Assembly (NCBI GenBank): GCA_001584585.1
Contig: LSYV01000002.1
Location: forward strand, 5,887,019-5,951,018
Direction of reading: 5' to 3'
DNA from: Gonium pectorale
Lineage: Eukaryota > Chlorophyta > Chlorophyceae > Chlamydomonadales > Volvocaceae
Length of the DNA stretch: 64,000 nt
The position numbers and the translations under genes were made by a program. The notes under the pieces are model-generated. The model ran no database searches. It was not told where the DNA came from and was given only the letters and a program-made list of their open reading frames with translations. This document shows, piece after piece, positions 36,186-45,902 of this stretch (the stretch's first letter is position 1; every line of letters begins with the position of its first letter).

Positions 36186-38553
36186 TTGCTGGTCCTGGAG
36201 TAGCTTGTTCGCTTGCTCGCTTGGCAAGCGGGGGAGGGCTTGATGGTGGTGTCGGTGGTGTTGGTGGTGGACGACGTGTGGCACGGTCAGCACCGTGGCA
36301 CTCTTGCGGCCCGTCCAATATAGAGGCACGTTAGTTTGACGCCAGGGTGTGTTTTAAGCGTAGACAGCGGCGATAGACGTGGCGAACCGTGTTTGTGGTC
36401 ATGACGAGGGGCTTTCAGCACATACGGTACACAAACGTAGGAAGTGTTTACGCAATGATCAGTATGCTTCGGCGGGCGGCTCAGAGGTCCTCCCAGCGCC
36501 CTGAGTCTTGCAAAAGGTCGGTTGCACGTTATCGTTGGTAGCCCCTGCAATCCCTTTGGTCACTCTGGATCCGGCATACCACAGAAGCTACAGCCCGAGG
36601 TAGTACCATTTTTGCTGGGTGCATGGGAATGCACGTTCACTGCCAGCGGTTATTGGCCGCATGTGCAATCACAACCAGGCCCTAGCCCGCAACTTGTTGA
36701 CAAAGGTTGCTGGAAGTTAACAAACATCATCCAAGTCTGCCGTTGATTGACCAGTCGAAACATCGATGGTGTTTTGCTAATGCTCCGTGGCACCAGTGGC
36801 ACCCTCGTTCGCCCGTCTGTTCGCCTCTCCCTCCGAGCTCGTTCGGGTCTTCGGGGCATGTTGCCTGGGGCAATGCTAAACAATTGCCACCAACTACGTC
36901 GAGGGCGGAGGGCCAGTGTGCAAGGGCAGAGGTTCAACGGGGTTTCGACTGTGAGAACATACGTGAAGACCTATGTTTTGATAACTCGCTGTAGTTCAGG
37001 AGGACGTGCGTTAGGCCGTGGATGAGACACGAGAGAGGGCATGCTGCACGCCCGTCTGCAGGCACGTGTCTGCAGGCCCGGCACCGGAATGCTACCGAAG
37101 GACGAGAAACCTGCAGAGAAAGTGGGAGCTCGCCGAACATGTAGAGCTCCCATGCGGCATTCCCGCATCGACCTCGTGCAACTTGGTTGAAGGCTTGGCT
37201 TCGGATCGTCGAGGCAATCGTGTAGGCTTTTTGCCCTGGCCCGTGGGTGGCTCCCAAACAAGAATGCATTTGACCATCACCTGTCAGGCATGGCCGGCGT
37301 GGAGCCCTGAGTGACGCCCCTGCAGGTATGGCGGGGAAAAAAAGNNNNNNNNNNNNNNNNNNNNGGATAGTTACCGGTTTTCATCCGGGCGAAGTGGGTG
37401 GGCGGAAAGCTGGGCGAGACGGACCTATACAGGTAGTGCGATGCCTACACAATGTTTTTAGTGCGATGCCCATGGAGGCCCGCACACAATGGCCAGTAAA
37501 TGCTGGCGAGCAAGGCGTTTTCCCTGTGTCCTAAGCACAAAACTGTGACTTGATAAGGTATGAATCATGACTGCTGACTGCTGCAATTGGATTTTCGGCT
37601 GCTGCGATGCTCCGTGAGGACCTTCTGTTTCTCAGGTGAAGGCGGCAGTCGTGGACTACCGTAAACTGTTCGTTTTGTTAGCCTCCTGTTCTCTGACCTA
37701 TGCGCAGGTTGAAGCAGCTGAATGAGCTTGAAGAATGTCGATCTATTATGCCTCGACACATAAGGAAGGGACTGCGGCGGCAATGAGGTAAGATTGGCAA
37801 TTGAGAAAAAGAAGGATGTTAAAGCGGAACAAACGTAACAAACATAGTAGAAGAATATAGCCAAAGTTGCGAGCTTGGATATGCTCGGAGAGGTGGTACT
37901 GATAGCCACCCATCAAGCCTACCCTCCGTCTATAAGCCGCACTTTCGTACGATGAAAGTGTCTGCGGCTGACGTGATGCGCCTACAACCAGTAGTTTTAA
38001 TCTAATACCACAGTTTGTCTACCAGTTCATTGATGAGGCATGACCATAGGATGACAAGGGCTCCATGATCATGTGATGTACTAGCGCGGGCCACGTGCGG
38101 CACAGAAAGAATGTGAGCTTCCTTCCACCCGTGCTGGAGTTGAGATGGGTAACATCCGGGCGCGCACATGCCACGCCATTAAACCCAAACACCTCAACAT
38201 AAGGTCCGCTCACACATTGACTCCGGACTTGCTTCCAACCTGACCTGACGGTGATGGGAGATGCAAAGCACCAGCCGCAGGCCAGTGCGGCAGGACGTTC
38301 ACGAAGGAGTCAAAATGACGGCCCGGACGAATCTTTGTACTATGCCTAGGCGTCCACCTTCACTCATGCCAGCGCGTTCTCCGCCAGGCCCGTAGACAAC
38401 GGCCAAAAACGACATGCAACAGCTGCATGGACTAGCAACGAAACATGCTGTAGCTTGGTATCTATAATCGACAGATGAATCATGCCCGTTGTTCCGCTCT
38501 TGCTCAGCCCAGGCTACCATAGCTTGGACCTGCCCGGACAGCCCGACCCCAGC
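36186..38553. other. Gene-poor region with an assembly gap
   Basis: About 2.4 kb without a supported gene; it holds the RUS promoter on the left and the 3' flank of the secreted-protein copy A on the right. A short stretch at 37101-37137 resembles the dispersed repeat at 41013. Confidence 0.5.
37345..37364. other. Assembly gap of 20 N
   Basis: Run of 20 ambiguous bases after an A/G-rich stretch. The fixed size suggests a placeholder of unknown true length. Confidence 0.99.
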
Positions 38554-39922
38554 TCAGGTGCGCGTCGTCAACGTGGTGCTCGAGTACGAGCTGTAGGAGA
38601 AGGCATTGTAGGTGCTGTACGGGACAGCTGGCAGCGGCGCGCCGTCAAGAGTGAGCTGCAGCGCGCTTGGCGGGAAGGCCTGTCCATCATCCGGCACGCA
38701 CTGGTTGCCGTTGCTGCGAGAGCGGTAGGTCGTGCCGGTGGACGGGTAGTTGTACGTGGAAAAGGACCTGCGGGCATCGCAACAGAGGCAAGTGCAATCC
38801 GCAAAGCCACTCGGTCGTTGGGTGCGCATGAAATCTAGGGCTGGCGCAAGGGCAGTAAGCGCAGGGCCAGGTGTGTTGCCGTACACGAGGCACCGCACAA
38901 GGGCGCCTGCCACACGCACGAAGGGCCGAAGATGCACCAAGCCGCCACAGCGCTGGTCTCGGGAGGCGTACGTAACACGGCATGCGGGCGAGCGAGATGC
39001 GTGGCCGGCTCACACACCTGCCGCCGTACGGGGACGTGGGACACTTGGTGTCCAGATTGAAAATCACGTTGGCCGTCTTGCAGACCGACTGCTCGTAGTT
39101 GCACACCGTTAGTGAGACGTTCCCTTCCACCCGGACCACTTCAGCGCTCGGCGGGATGGATAGCACCTGCATGCACAGTCGCACACGGTCGCGTTCGGGC
39201 GGAAGCGAGAGTCGCCGGTGAAGGTTTGTGCCGCAGGCAAGGCGAGGGGTGCACGGCCATCGCCCAAGCCCCCCAAAATACTTCCAGACAACCCGCGACA
39301 AGCTGCGAGGGCTCCCGTACGTGGTCAGGACTGTTTCTTCGCGGGCTCACCGTCAGGCCAAGGCCGCGCGCATCAGGTGCCTGCTTATCGCCTGCAAAGT
39401 AGTCATACGTGCTGGTCGCGTAGCCGCTCTCCTCGTAGCAGTAGGAGTACTCGCTGTAGTAAACGGTTAGCCCGGTGGACCTTAAGTTGCCGGTGTTGCC
39501 GTTGGAGGAGAAGCCTTCGCCCAGTCCCACGCTCCTGGGATGGAGCGGGGCAAGATGGGGGCACCGGTCACCGGTGCGGTGTGTGGCGTGCGTGCGGAAG
39601 GACACGGGCGTAAATGCACTCCTGACGCGCAGCGCTGTCAGCTGTAAGGTGGATGTGTCCCGCTCAAATGCCATGGACATCCCCTCCCCCGCCTAGCGAT
39701 GCAACACCTCTTGCCTGACTTACCAGTAGATAGAGCGGTAACAGTTGTTGTCGTAGCTGTTATAGTAGGAACTCTGATACAAGCTGGCGCCTCGCGAGGT
39801 GTATGTATAGGACCTCTCTGTCTGTCTGTCTGTCTGGACCTCTCTGCTGAGGCAGCTGGGCCGCACACAGCAAACAGCAGCGCACTCAAGACGACCGCCA
39901 CCGCGGAGCTGGGGCACCTCAT
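38554..39922 (-). pseudogene. Secreted-protein paralogue A, frameshifted by a 26-bp duplication
   Basis: Tandem paralogue of the gene at 43062-44657, same four-exon plan: 39922-39724, 39534-39351, 39166-39018, 38767-38554, all GT-AG. It starts with a signal peptide (MRCPSSAVAVVLSALLFAVC). Mature segments include SLYQSSYYNSYDNNCYRSIY, GLGEGFSSNG, SIPPSAEVVRVEGNVSL, DTKCPTSPYGGR and GNQCVPDDGQAFPPSALQL. The family is not one I recognise; it is Tyr/Ser-rich with paired cysteines, suggesting an extracellular, disulfide-bonded protein. Just after the signal peptide a 26-bp tandem duplication with CTGT repeats throws exon 1 out of frame: exon 1 is 199 bases against 170 in copy B. The other frame has no ATG. 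It may be a pseudogene, a slippage allele, or an assembly error. Confidence 0.65.
39811..39846. repeat. CTGT microsatellite within a 26-bp tandem duplication
   Basis: GACCTCTCTG occurs at 39811 and again at 39837, exactly 26 bases apart, with (CTGT)n between. It lies in exon 1 of paralogue A and changes the reading frame. Confidence 0.9.
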
Positions 39923-41337
39923 TCTTGGACGGTTCTTATGGCAGGAGGTAGCACGGCCACGTTAGCCTGGACAAGAGGACCGGCGGTGGCGGGAAGGGGA
40001 AGACCACATTAATGCAAAGGCCTGCTGCCTCAGCGTTCACCGTGGCGTTCACGTACTGGTCTCGATTGATGAAGTCTAGCTCTAGCGGCCGTGCGCACCT
40101 GCCAAACGTGGCTGGAAGGGTGGCAGGTGGTCTTGTCGAGCTTTCGAAAGGAACGAAGTGACAGTTGAGTCAGGCAAAATCGATGATGAGGGCTCGGGCA
40201 TGTGAAGATGGTTGGCAATGGTGCGAACGACAGTTCCCTACGCAATTTACAGTAGCACGGCCGCCTTCGTCGTACAAGGTCCCGGGTTTCTTGGATGTGA
40301 ATGTTGCGAGCTGGCGGGGACGATTCGCCGGGAAACAAGGAAATTCGCGTGCCAGCTGTGCTTCAACCGCCCAAGCCACGTGATTGCAGCGCAGCGACCT
40401 ACCAGCATGTCTAACGATATGCAAAATATTCGCATAGCTAACCCGGTAGCCCGAGCACTTTGCATCAAGTGGGAATTTGAGCGCTTGGTATCCAGTGACC
40501 ACTGTTTTGTGTGCAGCGGTAACAACGGTTGCCTTGAACTTCCTCAACCGTTCCCTGCTCTACCTTTGTACGTCATTCCGACGCGTAGTAATATTCGTGT
40601 AGAGTGGCTTGTGAACTAGGTGGCCCTGTTGTGATGCTCGGCCTGTCAGCCTATCCAAGACGCTTCACCTACACACTGCCAATTTTGCGATACTGCAGCG
40701 TTCACGGCTACTTAAAGGCTAAATGGATGCCGAAACCCCGATGCGGTTTGCCGTGGGATGCGGGGTCGTGGCACCAGCCCCCAACGGCTGATGGATGCGC
40801 GCAAGTACGGCAGGGGTACGGCGCTTGTGGAGGTGCAAAGGATAATGACAAGAGTTACATCAATGTCTCAACAGGTTGACGGCTTCAATCGCGTATCATA
40901 CATGTACACACTTAGCGGTCCTTGCAGTGTCTGTTATACAGCGCGTTCTACATCATGATGCACTGAGAGTTCAGCGCCTGCGTAACATGCCTCAGTGAGT
41001 GCAGCTGGGGCGCGATGAAAAAAAGATACACCTGCACAGAAAGCGGGAGCCCGCCTCTACGGCCAGTACGGCCATACACGCCCGAAGGCGCGACGTTTCC
41101 TTTAGGGCGGGCGGGTACAGAGCAAGACATGTGACGTTCGTCCCGCCCCGTGATGACAACCGTGATGACAACTCAAGCGGTATTGGGGCCGGTGGTTGTC
41201 TCTGGTCAGGAGAAACCCAGGGACTGAACATGATGCAACGCTTTCCGGCATGTATTGAAATGAATGTAATAGCGCGGCATCCAACTGCTCACATCCCCGC
41301 TGACACAGTACAACACTGTTCTCCCATGCACTCCCAT
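39923..41337. other. Upstream region of paralogue A with an apparent ~1.1-kb insertion
   Basis: The first ~250 bases resemble the upstream region of paralogue B (both contain GCCTGCTGCCTCAG-like and GAAGTGACAG-like blocks). The stretch about 40200-41335 has no counterpart beside copy B and includes a dispersed repeat at 41013-41149. No gene was recognised. Confidence 0.5.
41013..41149. repeat. Dispersed repeat, copy 1
   Basis: About 140 bases, with blocks such as GAGCCCGCC, GGCGGGCGGGTAC and CATGTGACGTT shared with 61418-61568. A partial relative lies at 37101-37137. No open frame; probably a non-autonomous mobile-element fragment. Confidence 0.7.
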
Positions 41338-41820
41338 GGCCGCACGCCCGAATCTTGGACTGATAGATACAGATTACAGGCGCCCCCAGAGAGGGGTTGC
41401 AGGCCACACGAGCCGATTGGCTCCCGACCCGCCACTGACCCCATCCTTCTTGGGTTGCGCCGTACCAGTTTTGTTTCAGGTGGTAGCCTGTCATCCGGCT
41501 TGCGCCTGCAGTAACCGAGCCGTCCAAGCATGGTGGCCATACGAGGCAGGAAGCTGCTGCGCAGCTGCTAGGAACTCCGGATCAGCAATCCAAACAACCA
41601 GTTGGCACAGATCATGGTCCGGCAGCCCAGCCGATGATTTGCATTCAGCGCGGACGGTGAGGGCTTTGCGCACACAAAAAGCAGCAGGGGGTGCCCATGC
41701 CAGCCCTACGTTGTTTACCAACCGCCAGCTAGGATCGAAAGCCTCGAGGCCTGATTGATGTGGATGGGCACAGGGCGGCCCGTGCTCGGATCGGCCAGGC
41801 TGGCACTGCTCGCGCACCCC
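41338..41820. repeat. Duplicated non-coding module, copy A
   Basis: Nearly identical to 45126-45530 over long stretches, for example GCCGCACGCCCGAATCTTGG at its start and GGCCTGATTGATGTGGATGG near its end. Copy A has small extra segments. It lies upstream of paralogue A just as the other copy lies upstream of paralogue B. Confidence 0.88.
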
Positions 41821-43061
41821 GCACACGCTTCACCCTTACTCCTCTGCACTCCTCGGGGTCTGTACCTGCGCTACAGCCCTCCGGCCCTGGCCTGGCAGTC
41901 GCATACTCACGTCCGCGTAATGAAGATGAGCATGAATGTGCTGTAATTTGCACGAAAGGTACAGCTGATTGCCCCCAGAAAGCTGAAATTTCCCTACGTG
42001 TGCTGCAAGTCTGGGGGCCCGGTTGGGATGCTCGGCCTGCCGGTCCAGCCGAATCAGGAACCTAACCCCAGGTTTGCGTAGCTGCAGACCTGGGGGTTAG
42101 ATCACCGGTGGCCACGCGAGCAGGCGCGCTCTAGGGCCTTCATCGGCCGCTGTGGCCCGGCGCCACGCGCATCCCACCCTCAACCGGGGTGCAGCATATG
42201 TGCGGTACGTGCGGTACGTGTGTTGGCGGGCGCAATGAACTGACTATGTCAGTGTTCCAGCAGTTCCATGTATGCTTTTGACATGCGCGTCGAATTGAGG
42301 GCTTGGCAGTGCCTGATATGGCACAGCGTTGGGTAAACACAACGCATTGTATGCCCCGTGACTGTGCCCGGCGCCTGTGTTACATATCCAACCAGTTCAA
42401 TGACAAGTCTACCGGGATCACGGCCGGTACACCTCTGGCCTGATATCCCCGAGCAACGAGACCTTCGAGGCCACGCTATCCTCTGGCACCCGTACGCGTG
42501 AACACAACCACTTGGCTTGTAACTACTGGCATCCCCGCTAACGGTGCATGACAAGCGCGCATACACACACACCATACGGCATTTCCGTGGCCATTGGTAA
42601 ATGACGCCTGCCGCCATGCTTGGAACACATTTTGCAGCCCTGCGGCCCTTGCTCGGCGGTGCTTCTGCTTGCTCACGTCGACATGCTAAGAGATTGACAC
42701 TTAGGACGGTATCATTGTCAGCCGTGTACGATGCTTATGCTGTATGCCGTATCGTCAATAGTACACCCGGTACGGCCATACTAAAAGGAGTGCGGCCACT
42801 GAGTTTCACGTTCATGCATGGTTCTACAAATGCGTCGGCAACTGTCGCATTCTTGATGAACAGTCATCGCATCAGATACATCACTCCGCCCATCAATGCA
42901 AACGCTGGCCCGACGTGCCTTTAGGCACCCTCGCGTTAGCACAAGTGACGGTCTCTACATGTAACACGCCCAATGACCAAGTCCACATCCATCTGCCGCC
43001 CCAAGCTGCGCGCCCCCCTCCGCCCCACCCTTGGCAGCTCGTCGGACAGGCGCAGCCCACA
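41821..43061. other. Spacer between the two duplicated units
   Basis: No supported gene. On the minus strand TGTAA at 42380-42384 could end the paralogue B transcript. Confidence 0.45.
42380..42384 (-). terminator. TGTAA polyadenylation signal on the minus strand
   Basis: TTACA on the plus strand, 678 bases past the stop codon of paralogue B. Confidence 0.35.
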
Positions 43062-44657
43062 TCACTTGCGCGACGTCAGCTGTGTGCTCGAGTATGTGTT
43101 GTAGGAGAAGGAATTGGAGATGCCGAACGGGATTTTGGCAAGCGAAATGCCATCAATCGTGAGCTGCAGCGCGCTGGGCGGAAAGGCCTGGCCGTCCTCA
43201 GGGGCGCACTGGTTGCCCTGGCTGCGGTAACGCTCAGTCGTGCCGGTCGATGGGTAGCTGAACATGGATGAGCTCCTGCGTACGGCCAGACGTGCACCAA
43301 TACCGTCATGGCCTCAACAGCAGCTGACTTGGCACGAGGCCCATGGCAAGTGCAGGCAGGATGGAGGGGCCCGGTCAGGTGAGCAGCGGCCTACATCGAC
43401 CTGGGGCCCCTCGTCGGTGGTGCCCGCACATCATGCGAAGCGCCCGCGGTGGAGCGCGGTGCATCTATACGCTGGCACGGTGACGCAGGCCTCGCCAGTA
43501 CTAGCCTCGCATGTGCTGCAGCGGCCCGGGCCGTGGACACGCACGCGCTACTGATGCTTTGGTGCGGAGCCGACACGGTGCGGCGATGACGCTGATGCAG
43601 GCGGCTCACCTGCCGCCGAATGGCGAAGTGGGGCACTTGACATCAATGTTGAACGTCACGCGTGCCGCCTTGCATACAGACTCGCCGTTGCATATCGGCA
43701 GGGCGACGCTGCCTTTCAGCCTTGCGAGCTCGGCGCTTGGTGGGATGAACATGTCCTGTGGGCGCGTTTGGCGGCGGCGGAAGGCATGGACGAGCTGGCT
43801 ATCAGGCAGATCACGACCACGTGGTTCAGGGCAAGTGAGAAGTGTACATGCCAAGCTGAGCTCTGGCTGAAGTTGCCTGGTATGCAGGAGCAGGCACGGC
43901 TACATCTCGACCTCCGTCTTTAATCGCGGGCTCACCGTCAGGCCAAGAGCCCGCGCATCAGGTGCCTTCAAGTCTCCGCCGTAGCTCTCATAAGCGAATT
44001 TCCCATAGCCGTCCTCTCCATAGCAGTAGGACGACTCGCTGATGTACACATACATTCCAATCGACTTCGAGCCGCCACCAGCTTTCGCGTCGGATGTAAA
44101 CCCTTCGCCCGCGCCCACGCCCCTGTGTATGGGATGCAGGTTAAAGCGTCCGTCAAGGTGCCGTACACCTAGACAATGAATACGTTCAAGGTAATCCCGA
44201 TGCGCAGCGGCGCGGGCAGCAGGACAGGTACTCCAATAGCGACCCGTGGGTCGCACTTAACTCCAAACGGCTAACCGTCAAAGGCCATTCGACTCGCAGC
44301 AGCGCTACACGCTGCCTGTGTCACATGGTGAACCGCAGCACATGGACATCAGAACATGCTGTTGCCAAGGGGATCCAGGGCACAGGGGCAGAGGAACACG
44401 AAGGCACACGCCGCCGTGTGCAAGAGCCGCCTCCCCTAGCTCATGCCCTGCCCTGCAACGCCCCGCCCCGCCCCGTGCTTCACATACCAGTAGATAGAGC
44501 GCCAGCAGTTGCCGTCGTATGTGTCATTATAGCCACTTTGGTACAAGCTGCCGCCGCGGGAACCGTAGCTGAGGGACCTCAATGCGGCGGCGGGGCCGCA
44601 CATAGCAACGAGCAGCGCAGCCAAGGCGACCGCCACCGCGGAGCAGGGGCACCTCAT
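43062..44657 (-). CDS. Putative secreted cysteine-containing protein, paralogue B
   Basis: Four exons on the minus strand, all GT-AG: 44657-44488, 44122-43936, 43755-43610, 43275-43062; 238 residues, open throughout. The signal peptide is MRCPCSAVAVALAALLVAMC, with likely cleavage after the Ala cluster. The mature protein has a Tyr/Ser/Gly-rich first part (SLYQSGYNDTYDGNCWRSIY, VYISESSYCYGEDGYG), a middle with FIPPSAELARLKGSVALPIC and FNIDVKCPTSPFGGR, and an end with GNQCAPEDGQAFPPSALQL. I do not recognise the family; cysteines fall at positions shared with paralogue A. It may be a cell-wall or matrix protein, but it lacks the hydroxyproline-rich rods of pherophorins. Divergent from CTR9. Confidence 0.82.
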
Positions 44658-45125
44658 TCTCAGGTGCACAAACGCGAGCCTGAGGCACAACAACCAAAAG
44701 CAACGTTAGCACAGCGTGGACTGAGGGCAAAAAGCAAGGTGCACGCGAGATAACAGGACCGGCAGTGGCAGGGTGGGGCGCAACAGAAGGCAGTGCACAC
44801 ATGGCACCCGTCAACTGTTTGGCATACCCCACTCATGCCCCCCTGCTGCATGCAGTGGGAGGCCGGCCCGGAAGGCGGTGAAAACGGTCAATCTCATGCA
44901 GCGCCCGCTGCCTCAGTGCTCCCTGACCCTTAACATCGCAGCCATACGCACATGTCTCAGTGGACGGGTGGAAGGGTTTGTCAAGGGGTTCTGTCGATGG
45001 GCTAACGCCGGAAGGAAAGAGGCGACAGCTGTGCCAGGCAGAGGCGGCGGTAACAGCTCGGTCGGATGCTACATAACACTCCCGAGCATGGCTGCGTTAT
45101 GTAGAGCTGTTCCTGCGCAATCCGC
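44658..45125. promoter_or_regulatory. Upstream region of paralogue B
   Basis: Presumed promoter. It shares scattered blocks with the region upstream of paralogue A, so the duplication included the promoter. Confidence 0.5.
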
Positions 45126-45530
45126 TGCCGCACGCCCGAATCTTGGACTGACCCCACCCTTCTTGGGTTGCGCCGTACCAGTTTTGTTTCGGGTGGTAGC
45201 CTGTCACCCGGCGTGCGCCTGCAGTATCGAGCCGTCCAAGTATGACGGCCGTACGAGGCAGCAAGCTGCTGCGCAGCTGCTAGGAACCCCAGATCCACAA
45301 TCCAACCAACCAGTTGGCACCGATCATGGGTCCGGCAGCCCAGCCGATTTGCATTCGGCGCAGACGTGAGGGCATTACACATAAAGCAGCAGGGGGTGCC
45401 CATGCCAGCCCTACGTTGTTTACCAACCGCCAGCTAGGATCGAAAGCCTCGAGGCCTGATTGATGTGGATGGGCACAGGGCGGCCCGTGCTCGGATCGGC
45501 CAGGCTGGCACTGCTCGCACACCCCGCACA
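45126..45530. repeat. Duplicated non-coding module, copy B
   Basis: Sister of 41338-41820, with the same order and orientation relative to its paralogue. Confidence 0.88.
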
Positions 45531-45902
45531 CCGCTCCCCTGTCTACACACCGCATGGCATGGGCTGCAGCCCTCCTGCCCTTCCCTTCAGCGCTACAGTG
45601 TCGAACAGGAGTGCATGGCAGGAACTGAACACACCCCGCTTGTTCAGTTCGTCCCTGCAGCCAAGTACGACCATACGCCAGTACGGCAACTGTGTCTTCA
45701 TGCATGTCATTCCCGAATCACTGCATAGAATGATGCTACACACGCACTAGAGTCGGTTTATTACGTCACCTTTGTGTGCCTTGCGGCCCGTGGGCCGCTC
45801 AAGCGACAGCAGAAAGAATGCACTTAAACCGTAACCTGTGAACGCCTTACACAAGGACTTGAATAGATAACTTTGCCGTTTTGTTTGGTCGCCTTCTCCG
45901 CC
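45531..45902. promoter_or_regulatory. Upstream region of CTR9
   Basis: Leader and promoter of CTR9. No specific element recognised. Confidence 0.4.

Noticed and set aside
36186..36329. Upstream extension of the RUS protein to 36329
   Set aside because: The frame is open but would start at GTG; the first ATG is 36185.
39813..39838. The 26-bp duplicated segment in paralogue A read as a GT...AG mini-intron
   Set aside because: 26 bases is far too short for a spliceosomal intron, and the segment is plainly a tandem duplication with a tetranucleotide repeat.
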